5,549 nt of DNA from UBA8437 sp003445035. GTDB taxonomy: Bacteria; Planctomycetota; Planctomycetia; Planctomycetales; Planctomycetaceae. Under the pieces are notes generated by a model. It was not told the origin of the DNA, did not search any database, and saw only the letters and a program-made list of their open reading frames with translations. Positions 1 through 5,549 of this stretch are shown piece after piece; positions within the stretch are counted from its first letter, which is position 1, and every line of letters starts with the position of its first letter. A program made the position numbers and the translations under genes. The DNA lies in contig CALCHI010000127.1 of NCBI GenBank assembly GCA_937901285.1, positions 1-5,549 of the forward strand, in the 5' to 3' direction.

Positions 1-4
1 GACA

Positions 5-1381
5 ATGAGTTCCCTGTTGTGCCCCGGACCGATGCCGCGCCGCGAGTTCATGCGGGTCGGTACGCTTGCGCTGGGAGGCATGACTCTCTCGGACCTGCTG
101 GCACACCAGGCCGCGGCCGGAACGCAGTCCTCTGACACCTCGGTGATCCTGTTCTGGATGTGGGGCGGTCCCAGCCAGTTGGAAACCTACGACATGAAGC
201 CGAACGCCCCCAGCGAGTACCGCGGGCCGTTCAACCCGATCCAGTCAACGATCGGTGGCATGGATGTCGTCGAGCACTTCCCGATGCAGGCGAAGATCGC
301 CGACAAGTTCTCGGTCATCCGCACGCTGCACCACGAGATGTCGGCCCACAACGACGGCAGCATCGAGGTGCTGACCGGAAAAACCCCCGACAAGCCCGAC
401 CCGACCTCCCAGGCCCGATCCAAGCATCCCGATTTCGGCATGGTGGCCAGCCGGGTGCGGGGCCCTCGCCCGGACGGACTGCCCCAGTACTTTGGTGTCC
501 ACCGGTCACCGTTCATGACCAAGCCCACCTATCTCGGGCTCAGCCACCAGGCCTTCCACACCGGCGACCCTTCCAAGAAGAACTACGCTCCGCAGAACCT
601 GACGCTGGCTGCCGGAGTCGACGGCAAGCGATTGGATGACCGCAGATCACTGGTCAACCAGTTCGACCGATTCCGACGTCACCTGGACCTCTCGGGTTCG
701 ATGAAAGGCGTCGACGATTTCCGAGTGGCCGCGTTCGACATGCTGACCAGTGCCAGGATCGGCAGGGCTTTTGACCTGGGACGCGAGCCCGACTCGGTTC
801 GTGACCGGTACGGACGTCACCGCTGGGGCCAGAACTGCCTGCTGGCCCGTCGGTTGGCCGAATCGGGGGCCGCGGTGATCAACGTCGATGCCACGGCGCC
901 GTCAGACAAAAGCACCAACTTCAGCTGGGACGATCACGCCGGCCCGTTTCACCTGGTCCATGCCAACCTCGAGAGGTTCCCACTGTACGACCAGGCGATC
1001 ACAGCCCTGATCGAGGACATCCACCAGAGAGGTCTCGACAAGAAGATCATGGTGGTCGCCTGCGGCGAGTTCGGACGCACGCCTCGACTGACCCACCGGG
1101 CCACGTTCCCCAACAAGAAAGGTGGACCGTGGCTGGGCCGCGACCACTGGCCCAACGCGTTCAGCGCACTGATCGCCGGGGGTGGGCTGCGAATGGGAGA
1201 AGTGGTCGGACAGACCAACTCCCGGGCCGAACACCCGCTGAACGATCCGGTCACCCCCCAGGACCTGCTGGCGACGATCTACCGTCACCTGGGCATCGAC
1301 CCCGAGATCGGCCTCAAAGACCACTCGGGTCGACCGATCCCGATTCTCTCCAGCGGCCGACCCATCCCGCAGTTGCTGTAA
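5..1381 (+). CDS. DUF1501 family protein with twin-arginine signal (alkaline phosphatase/sulfatase-like fold)
   Basis: The 458-residue product has the usual length of full DUF1501 (PF07394) proteins. A twin-arginine stretch (P-R-R-E-F-M-R-V-G, residues 11-19) followed by a short hydrophobic segment (about 19-38) indicates Tat export. The body carries family hallmarks: W-x-W-G-G-P-S-Q-L-E-T-Y-D at 51-63, S-x-H-N-D-G at 113-118, W-D-D-H at 308-311, G-E-F-G-R-T-P at 354-360, G-R-D-H-W at 378-382 and A-G-G-G-L at 391-395. The Asp, His and Glu residues in these motifs are candidate metal ligands by analogy with the superfamily, an inference because the family has no established reaction. The end S-G-R-P-I-P-Q-L-L is a normal family terminus and the gene stops with TAA. 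The ATG lies four bases from the window edge with the frame open above it, so the start is unproven; ATG codon 10 is an alternative. It converges on the cysteine hydrolase gene. A DUF1549/DUF1553 partner is expected upstream, outside the window. Confidence 0.93.
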   Translation: MSSLLCPGPMPRREFMRVGTLALGGMTLSDLLAHQAAAGTQSSDTSVILFWMWGGPSQLETYDMKPNAPSEYRGPFNPIQSTIGGMDVVEHFPMQAKIADKFSVIRTLHHEMSAHNDGSIEVLTGKTPDKPDPTSQARSKHPDFGMVASRVRGPRPDGLPQYFGVHRSPFMTKPTYLGLSHQAFHTGDPSKKNYAPQNLTLAAGVDGKRLDDRRSLVNQFDRFRRHLDLSGSMKGVDDFRVAAFDMLTSARIGRAFDLGREPDSVRDRYGRHRWGQNCLLARRLAESGAAVINVDATAPSDKSTNFSWDDHAGPFHLVHANLERFPLYDQAITALIEDIHQRGLDKKIMVVACGEFGRTPRLTHRATFPNKKGGPWLGRDHWPNAFSALIAGGGLRMGEVVGQTNSRAEHPLNDPVTPQDLLATIYRHLGIDPEIGLKDHSGRPIPILSSGRPIPQLL

Positions 1382-1393
1382 GCGGACGATCAC

Positions 1394-1408
1394 GAGGTCG
1401 GAGACCTC
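1394..1408. terminator. Small perfect hairpin just after the DUF1501 stop
   Basis: The arms GAGGTC and GACCTC form a perfect 6-bp stem around a GGA loop, 12 bases past the TAA of the left DUF1501 gene. Only two T residues follow on the plus strand, so it is at best a weak intrinsic terminator. Its place in a convergent gap is what makes the call plausible. Confidence 0.35.
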
Positions 1409-1436
1409 TTCGCCCGGATGGAACGAGCGCCACATC

Positions 1437-1457
1437 GTTGATTGTTCTTCAATCAAC
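1437..1457. terminator. Perfect 8-bp hairpin between convergent genes
   Basis: The arms GTTGATTG (1437-1444) and CAATCAAC (1450-1457) pair over all 8 bp around a five-base TTCTT loop. It lies 22 bases beyond the TGA of the minus-strand cysteine hydrolase gene and 56 bases beyond the plus-strand DUF1501 gene. Neither strand shows a T-run after the stem, so a classical intrinsic terminator is not supported. It could be a bidirectional 3'-end structure that stabilises both messages. The stem is AT-rich compared with the surrounding coding DNA, which makes chance pairing of coding-like sequence less likely. Confidence 0.4.
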
Positions 1458-1478
1458 TGACACCGCCAAACGGAACCG

Positions 1479-2207
1479 TCACACCGCCAGGCGGGTTCGT
1501 TCCGGCGGCTCGCCGGTCGACAGCCATGTGATGATGTCGTCGGTCGTCATCACGTAGCCCCACACTCGGCCAAAGAGTACCTGTGTCGCTTCGGCACTTC
1601 CCGGATCGACATTCTCGCACGCATCGGTGGCCATGATCACGTGGAATCCCCGATCGGCGGCATCGATCGCCGTGGCCAGGACACACTGGTCGGCAGCCAC
1701 GCCGGTCATCACCAGCGTTTCGATCTGCATGTTGCGGAGGTACAGGTCGAACGGCGACGAATGGAACGCACTGCTGGTGTTCTTGTCGAGAATCAATTCG
1801 CCGTCGAGGGGTTCGACGCGAGGGTCGATCTCGTAAGCCGGCTCGCCGTTGACGGCCATGTGACTACCAACATCATCAGTCGCGCTGCGAGCCACCGTCT
1901 CACGGCCCCGTCGCCGCAGCACCATGTCGGAACCATCGGCCAACTGCGCCCCGTGCCGGGTGAAGACCACCCGACCGCCCTGCTCGCGAAAAGCAGTCTG
2001 CATCCGCTGGATGTTGCCGATCATCGTCTCGGCCCGTTCCAGGAACCCCTGTTGCAGTTCGGGACTGTGCCGGTTGACCATGTGCGCCAGGTGACCGTCG
2101 GCATTCAGGACATAACCCTGCACGTCGACCACAACCAGTGCGGCCGATTCGGGCCGGATGGGCAATGTGAACCCAAACCCGTCGGTGGGCCACTCCCGAT
2201 CGTCCAA
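1479..2207 (-). CDS. Isochorismatase-like cysteine hydrolase
   Basis: This 242-residue protein belongs to the isochorismatase-like (cysteine hydrolase) superfamily, cytosolic enzymes that hydrolyse C-N bonds of amides and carbamoyl compounds, or vinyl ethers. The catalytic triad is intact: D28 in A-L-V-V-V-D-V-Q, K142 in L-I-L-D-K-N-T-S-S-A-F, and the nucleophile C175 in T-G-V-A-A-D-Q-C-V-L-A-T. The G-V-A-A segment before the nucleophile corresponds to the cis-peptide loop, with Ala where many relatives have Thr. The D-A-A-D-R-G-F helix after the Cys is also typical. The protein is somewhat longer than the 180-220 residues common in the family because of a longer segment before the Lys (about 86-138). 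No signal peptide is seen. The start is TTG: no ATG or GTG lies between the upstream in-frame TGA (2244-2246) and D28, and no good Shine-Dalgarno is visible. The substrate cannot be assigned; biuret, ureidoacrylate or N-carbamoylsarcosine type amidases are all possible. It is the last gene of the minus-strand series. Confidence 0.92.
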   Translation of the reverse strand: MDDREWPTDGFGFTLPIRPESAALVVVDVQGYVLNADGHLAHMVNRHSPELQQGFLERAETMIGNIQRMQTAFREQGGRVVFTRHGAQLADGSDMVLRRRGRETVARSATDDVGSHMAVNGEPAYEIDPRVEPLDGELILDKNTSSAFHSSPFDLYLRNMQIETLVMTGVAADQCVLATAIDAADRGFHVIMATDACENVDPGSAEATQVLFGRVWGYVMTTDDIITWLSTGEPPERTRLAV

Positions 2208-2275
2208 AAGCGATATCTGTTTGATGACTGTTCTCCCGCTGGTTCACGAGCCGCCACCTGGGGATCCCGCTCCGG

Positions 2276-2292
2276 AAAAGAGAGGTTCCTCT
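2276..2292 (-). terminator. Weak hairpin with T-run after the remnant stop
   Basis: Read on the minus strand, AGAGG and CCTCT pair around AA (more realistically a 4-bp stem with a GAAC loop), followed by CTTTT. It overlaps the TAG that closes the remnant tract. The stem is short, so it is only a possible weak terminator. If real, it would separate the upstream genes from the cysteine hydrolase gene. The remaining bases, 2208-2275, show nothing I can assign and should hold the leader of the hydrolase gene. Confidence 0.25.
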
Positions 2293-2572
2293 ATGGAGTG
2301 CTCTTCGGCATGAATGGAAAAGAGTAGAGATCGGTATCCTTGAGAACGCACCTCAGACGAACCAGCCTGTCCGACAGGCTGCTGCCATCGCCGCCGGTCC
2401 TGAACTCCACGACTCGTTCGATCGGGTCACCGAAGATCTCGGGGCAATCCGCCATGGCGCGACTCGACGAGACATGGTACGTGTTCGGTTGGTTGGTGCG
2501 TTCTTGATCCGCATACAGGGTACCGTTGGCCGGACGCGGCGACGAAGCCGGTACGAGGCCGAAGTCCGGCTC
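2291..2572 (-). pseudogene. 3' remnant of a planctomycete secreted-protein gene
   Basis: Minus-strand translation from the base after the TGA of the barrel gene stays open for 93 codons to a TAG at 2291-2293, with codon third positions mostly G or C as in real genes here. From 2461 downward it reads R-A-M-A-D-C-P-E-I-F-G-D-P-I-E-R-V-V-E-F, then S-S-L-S-D-R-L-V-R-L-R-C-V-L-K-D-T-D-L-Y-S-F. This closely matches the C-terminal end I know from many large planctomycete exported proteins, where it usually reads like L-x-D-C-x-E-I-x-G-D ... L-A-G-K-P-V-R-L-R-F-V-L-K-D-A-D-L-Y-S-F. The strands and catalytic part that normally precede it are missing; the 37 or so codons before it are unrecognised. The only in-frame ATG (2453-2455) would give 54 residues and has no Shine-Dalgarno. 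The tract shares the reading frame of the barrel gene, but that gene has its own natural end, so a decayed separate gene is preferred over stop-codon readthrough. The family match is from memory. Confidence 0.6.
2363..2381. repeat. Perfect 8-bp palindrome inside the remnant
   Basis: The arms CAGCCTGT (2363-2370) and ACAGGCTG (2374-2381) pair perfectly around CCG. On the minus strand the same bases encode S-L-S-D-R-L of the remnant, where relatives usually have S-L-A-G-K-P, so the palindrome sits exactly where the protein departs from its family. There is no T-run after it. I have the impression that AGCCTGTC/GACAGGCT palindromes are dispersed in some planctomycete genomes, but that is unverified. 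Confidence 0.4.
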
Positions 2573-4663
2573 TCACCACTGGTAGAGATGAACCGACCAG
2601 GGACCGAACACGTCGCCGACCGAATCAGCCGGTCGGGCCATCCGGCGATCCTCGAACAGCACCGTCGCCTGCACCGGTTTCTCGAAACGCCAGGTCACCG
2701 GCAGCGTTCCGGCCGACATGTTGACGGCGATCAACGTGTGACGGTCACCGTGTCGGAGTTCGCGGTAGAAAACGGATCCGGTGAAGGGACCGGGGGCCAG
2801 TCGCACGGTGCCGACATCGCGGCCGGCGGTCAGCGGGCCGGTGATGTGGCGGACCCGCCGTGCGACATCCAGGGCGGTCGACCAGTGGTCGGGGAAGTCC
2901 CTGGCGTTGAGGAAATTGGCGTAGAGCGCATAGCCGTGAACACCGCAGGCCAGGCTGTAGAAGGCCATCGCCCGCACCTCGTCGGGTGTCGGTCGCATCG
3001 GCCGTGACAACCCGAACCGGGCTCCGTAGCCGAGATCCACCGCCTGGGAGAGAAACCACAGCGGTTTGTCGGGCACCAACCTGCGGCATGTTCCGATCGT
3101 GAAGCTGTTGATCGTCATCGGATGATACTGCGGCACCGGGTACCGGTAGCTGAGCAGGATGTCGCCGTAGGGCATCGCCGGTTTCAGTCGGGGGAGATTG
3201 GAGATGGCAAACACCGAGGGGATCCGCGGAAACCCCTTCTTCAGGGCCAACCGGGCGTTGCGCATCTTGGCGATCGCCGTTGCCGAGATCGGCGTCCCCT
3301 TCGAGTCCTCGACGTTCTCCGGATCGTCGGCCCAGAAGGCGACCACGCTGGGATGATCGGCCAACCGGCCCTGCCCCTTCTTGAGCAACGCCGCCTCGGC
3401 CGCCGCAGGATCGGTGCAGTGTTTCAGCCCCGAACTGATGTTCAGCGTGCCCATGATGCCGTGGGCCAGTTCAGTGTCGAGCCCCTGCCGGGTCTCGATG
3501 GTATTGAACACGATGTTGAAACCGGCGTCGGCAGCCTGCCGCAGATGGTCGACACGAAACCGGCCATCGCCGGGATGACACGAGTAGGCATAGATACCGA
3601 TCGGGAAAAACGGCTCGCCGTTGAGCCGCGTGGATCCGATTTTTGCAACCAGCACGTTCCGCAACGTTCGCCCCACGCCGAATTGCCAGCCGAGCGTGTT
3701 GCTGCGGAGGCCGCTGCGATCGGCAATCGAGACCGAAACACGATGAGGCCCATCGGCAAGAGGACGATCCGGCAAAAGGCGAAGACCGGTGGCGTTGATC
3801 ACCGCTCGCGAGGTGACGTCTTTTCCGTCGAGCAGGACCCGAGCGGTGGTCGGATCGACCCCGGTCCCGTCTTCGGCGAAGACGACCTGGATGGCGGCGT
3901 CACGGGCGGCCTTCGTGTTCGGAAGCGGCAACGGACGGAACACCGACGGTGGCGTGGAGTCGCCGGTGACCCACAGAGGATCGGCAGCGATCGTGGAAGC
4001 CGGCAACTCGCCCTCGACGACCGACAGGTTGTCGAACCAGACCTGCTGGGCGTAGTGACAAAGCCGCAGCTTGACGACCAGACGGGTCTGACCGGCCCGA
4101 GTCCTGAACGAGTGCCCGAAGCGGGACCACCTGGTCGCCAACGGAAGATAGATGCCGCCCACCGGATCCAGGGCGATCCCGATGTCCGACCAGGCCGTCG
4201 GTCGCCCGGCTTTGGTGGGATCGGCCGGCAGCATGCCCAGTTCGAGATTCGGACCGCCCGGACGACTTCGCTGGAAAAGCGGGATGTCCGACTTCGCCCC
4301 CCGGGCTGCAGCCCGGGCGCGGTAATCCAGCGAGATGGTGTAGATGGTCCGGGGCTTGACCGTCACCACGGTCTGCCAGTACCCCAGCCCCGACGAGTCC
4401 TTCGTCCTCACCGAGACACACCGCCTGCTGTCGTGGCCCGGCGATGTCCATGTCATCTCGGAGAACGACTTGCCGATCCGTCCCGGCCGGAACCCGCGTG
4501 GGCGGTCGGTGTGCTTCGGATCGACGGTTTCCAGCCCACCGTTGGCCACGAGATTGGGCGAACCGGCCGCCAGGATCGGGCACATCCCGGACAGAGCCAC
4601 GACGGCCCCCAACGCGGACAACATGCACCGGACAATCCGCGGCGATCGACGAACGTTCCGCAT
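2573..4663 (-). CDS. Secreted CBM/Ig-like/TIM-barrel glycoside-hydrolase-like protein
   Basis: From the chosen ATG the product has 696 residues. Residues 1-33 form a Sec signal peptide: basic start M-R-N-V-R-R, hydrophobic core, likely cleavage near L-A-A-G. Residues about 37-217 resemble a galactose-binding/CBM-like jelly roll, opening with N-L-V-A-N-G-G-L-E and closing with W-F-D-N-L-S-V-V-E-G. Residues about 235-330 look like a bacterial Ig-like domain (D-G-T-G-V-D-P, L-L-D-G-K-D-V-T-S). A TIM barrel of glycoside hydrolase clan GH-A type follows at about 345-585: L-N-G-E-P-F-F-P-I-G-I-Y, then H-P-S-V-V-A-F-W-A-D-D-P-E-N, then R-P-T-P-D-E-V-R-A-M. A beta domain ends at W-S-V-H-L-Y-Q-W. Relatives usually have D-E-P where this protein has D-D-P (445-447), so the presumed acid/base Glu is Asp and activity is uncertain. 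The ATG at 4663 has GAAGG eight bases upstream and directly starts the signal peptide; the frame also runs up to a TTG at 4741. Substrate and exact GH family are not assignable. It probably shares a transcript with the upstream DUF1501 gene. Confidence 0.85.
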   Translation of the reverse strand: MRNVRRSPRIVRCMLSALGAVVALSGMCPILAAGSPNLVANGGLETVDPKHTDRPRGFRPGRIGKSFSEMTWTSPGHDSRRCVSVRTKDSSGLGYWQTVVTVKPRTIYTISLDYRARAAARGAKSDIPLFQRSRPGGPNLELGMLPADPTKAGRPTAWSDIGIALDPVGGIYLPLATRWSRFGHSFRTRAGQTRLVVKLRLCHYAQQVWFDNLSVVEGELPASTIAADPLWVTGDSTPPSVFRPLPLPNTKAARDAAIQVVFAEDGTGVDPTTARVLLDGKDVTSRAVINATGLRLLPDRPLADGPHRVSVSIADRSGLRSNTLGWQFGVGRTLRNVLVAKIGSTRLNGEPFFPIGIYAYSCHPGDGRFRVDHLRQAADAGFNIVFNTIETRQGLDTELAHGIMGTLNISSGLKHCTDPAAAEAALLKKGQGRLADHPSVVAFWADDPENVEDSKGTPISATAIAKMRNARLALKKGFPRIPSVFAISNLPRLKPAMPYGDILLSYRYPVPQYHPMTINSFTIGTCRRLVPDKPLWFLSQAVDLGYGARFGLSRPMRPTPDEVRAMAFYSLACGVHGYALYANFLNARDFPDHWSTALDVARRVRHITGPLTAGRDVGTVRLAPGPFTGSVFYRELRHGDRHTLIAVNMSAGTLPVTWRFEKPVQATVLFEDRRMARPADSVGDVFGPWSVHLYQW

Positions 4664-4671
4664 GAGAGTGA

Positions 4672-4676
4672 CCTTC
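4672..4676 (-). promoter_or_regulatory. Shine-Dalgarno that fixes the barrel gene start
   Basis: On the minus strand GAAGG stands eight bases before the ATG at 4661-4663. It supports this start over the in-frame ATG at 4688-4690 and the TTG at 4739-4741, both of which lack a well-placed GG-rich site and would put a polar, Cys-containing prefix in front of the signal peptide. Confidence 0.55.
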
Positions 4677-4737
4677 GGGCCCGCTTCCATCTCGCACCGT
4701 TCGCACACGGACACGGCCGCGATCGAGCAGCGGACAC

Positions 4738-5549
4738 TCAAACCGGATTCTTCAACAGGCCGTTGACAATCTTGCCGGGTTGGCCGGCCATCAGATTGGT
4801 GACCGCATTGGGACGTGCGTAGTTGACGTCCTTGAGATCGAGGCCGAACAGGTGAAACAGCGTGGCGTGGTAATCGTAGTGGTTGACCACGTCGGTGACC
4901 GCCTTGTGGCCCACCTCGTCGGTCTCACCGTGCACGTGCCCCTGCTTCACACCTCCGCCGGCTAGCCAGATGCTGAAACCTCGCCCGTTGTGATCGCGGC
5001 CGATGTTGGCTTCGTTCTGAATCACCGGCAGGCGACCGATCTCGCCTCCCCAGTGCACCAGCGTGGAGTCGAGCAGGCCCAACCGCTTGAGATCGGCGAC
5101 CAGGGCCGCGGACGGCTTGTCGATGCGGCGGCAGACCTTGGGCAACGCACCGACGATGCCGCCGTGGTGGTCCCAGTGCTGGTCGCCGGTCATGACCTGG
5201 ACGAAACGCACTCCCCGTTCGATCAGCCGTCGGGCGATCAGGCAGCGGGTGCCGAAGTCCTTGGTGGCCGCGTCGTTGATCCCGTACAGCGCCTGCGTCT
5301 CGGCCGTTTCCCCCGAGATGTCCAGCGCCTCGCGGGCCTCCACCTGCATGCCGGCCGCCAGCGAATAACTCTTCAACCGCGCCGCGAGGTCAGCTTCGCC
5401 GGGATGCCGCTCGAGATGCTTGCGGTTGATCTGGTCGAGGAACGAGAGGATCCGCTTCTGGGTCGCGCCGCGCAGCGAGCCGGGTGGCTGCAGGTTCGCC
5501 ATCCGGGGTTCATGGGCGTGGACCACGGTGCCGCCGCAGGCCGACGGCA
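4738..5549 (-). CDS. DUF1501 family protein, C-terminal part (5' end outside window)
   Basis: The minus-strand frame is open to the right edge, so the N-terminus, including any twin-arginine signal, is missing. The 269 or so residues present begin P-S-A-C-G-G-T-V-V-H-A-H-E-P-R, matching an internal stretch of DUF1501 (PF07394) proteins rather than a start; the GTG at 5526 is therefore not a real start. Family features follow in order: the helical N-R-K-H-L-E-R-H-P-G region, L-Y-G-I-N-D, D-F-G-T-R-C-L-I-A-R-R-L-I-E-R-G-V-R-F, D-Q-H-W-D-H-H-G-G, H-W-G-G-E-I-G-R-L-P (about 5052-5023), G-R-D-H-N-G-R-G-F-S, W-L-A-G-G-G-V-K, and D-Y-H-A-T-L-F-H-L-F-G-L-D. The most common form of the second-metal motif is G-E-F-G-R-T-P; here it is G-E-I-G-R-L-P, with the Glu kept. 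It is clearly a different subtype from the plus-strand DUF1501 protein in this window. Its TGA overlaps an in-frame TTG of the barrel gene, and 74 bases separate it from that gene's preferred ATG. A DUF1549/DUF1553 gene is expected further upstream. Confidence 0.92.
   Translation of the reverse strand, partial: PSACGGTVVHAHEPRMANLQPPGSLRGATQKRILSFLDQINRKHLERHPGEADLAARLKSYSLAAGMQVEAREALDISGETAETQALYGINDAATKDFGTRCLIARRLIERGVRFVQVMTGDQHWDHHGGIVGALPKVCRRIDKPSAALVADLKRLGLLDSTLVHWGGEIGRLPVIQNEANIGRDHNGRGFSIWLAGGGVKQGHVHGETDEVGHKAVTDVVNHYDYHATLFHLFGLDLKDVNYARPNAVTNLMAGQPGKIVNGLLKNPV

Noticed and set aside
1326..1378. Apparent internal duplication S-G-R-P-I-P-x-L at the end of the left DUF1501 protein, 27 bases apart
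   Set aside because: DUF1501 proteins often end with two G-R-P-like turns in this arrangement, and the two DNA copies are only moderately similar, so a recent tandem duplication is not needed.
1641..2327. A 228-codon plus-strand frame opposite the cysteine hydrolase gene
   Set aside because: It has no recognisable domain, while the other strand carries an intact D-K-C triad.
2519..2570. Overlapping inverted repeats GTACCG/CGGTAC and GCCGGAC/GTCCGGC just after the barrel gene stop
   Set aside because: They compete with each other, have long loops and no T-run, and lie in coding-like high-GC sequence, so they are weak terminator candidates.
2573..2575. TGA of the barrel gene as a recoded or readthrough stop joining the in-frame tail
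   Set aside because: The barrel protein ends with a natural-looking final strand (W-S-V-H-L-Y-Q-W), and the tail's recognisable part begins only about 37 codons later after unrelated residues. No selenocysteine-type context was seen.
4501..4663. Lipoprotein signal in the barrel protein
   Set aside because: The only Cys near the hydrophobic core is preceded by Met (L-S-G-M-C), which does not fit a lipobox; a signal peptidase I site near L-A-A-G fits better.
3122..4822. A 566-codon open frame on the plus strand opposite the barrel gene
   Set aside because: It is rich in Arg, Pro, Gly and Asp with no recognisable motif, and it mirrors a minus-strand gene with clear domains. Such antisense frames are common in high-GC DNA.

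Overview
This is a high-GC window (roughly 60-65% by eye) that almost certainly comes from a member of the Planctomycetota. Two of its four genes encode DUF1501 proteins, an exported family in the alkaline phosphatase/sulfatase fold that is greatly expanded in planctomycetes. The gap between two other genes also holds a degraded protein end (D-C-P-E-I-F-G-D ... V-R-L-R-x-V-L-K-D-x-D-L-Y-S-F) that I know from the C-termini of many large planctomycete secreted proteins. The order or genus cannot be fixed from this sequence.

Layout, left to right. (1) 5-1381, plus strand: a nearly full-length or full-length DUF1501 protein with a twin-arginine signal. (2) 1382-1478: a short convergent gap with two perfect small hairpins. 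(3) 1479-2207, minus strand: an isochorismatase-like cysteine hydrolase with the D-K-C triad intact and a TTG start. (4) 2208-2572: a 365-base gap that is not empty. It carries an open minus-strand tract (2291-2572) whose end is the recognisable tail of a planctomycete secreted-protein family with no front half, so it reads as a gene remnant. (5) 2573-4663, minus strand: a secreted multidomain protein with a CBM-like jelly roll, an Ig-like domain, a glycoside-hydrolase-like TIM barrel and a C-terminal beta domain. (6) 4738 to the right edge, minus strand: the C-terminal part of a second DUF1501 protein of a different subtype.

How the parts may work together. The second DUF1501 gene, the barrel protein, the remnant and the cysteine hydrolase all lie on the minus strand in that transcriptional order and could be one transcript. 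The left DUF1501 gene runs the other way and meets them tail to tail. DUF1501 genes in planctomycetes commonly follow a DUF1549/DUF1553 (PSCyt-type) gene, so a partner is expected just outside each edge of the window. A role in handling complex polysaccharides at the cell surface is a reasonable guess from the barrel and CBM-like domains, but no substrate can be read from the sequence.

I see no RNA gene, CRISPR array, insertion sequence or clear new defence or mobile system. The items most worth checking are the hidden gene remnant at 2291-2572, the Glu-to-Asp change at the presumed acid/base position of the barrel protein, and the start choice and TTGA overlap between the right-hand DUF1501 gene and the barrel gene.
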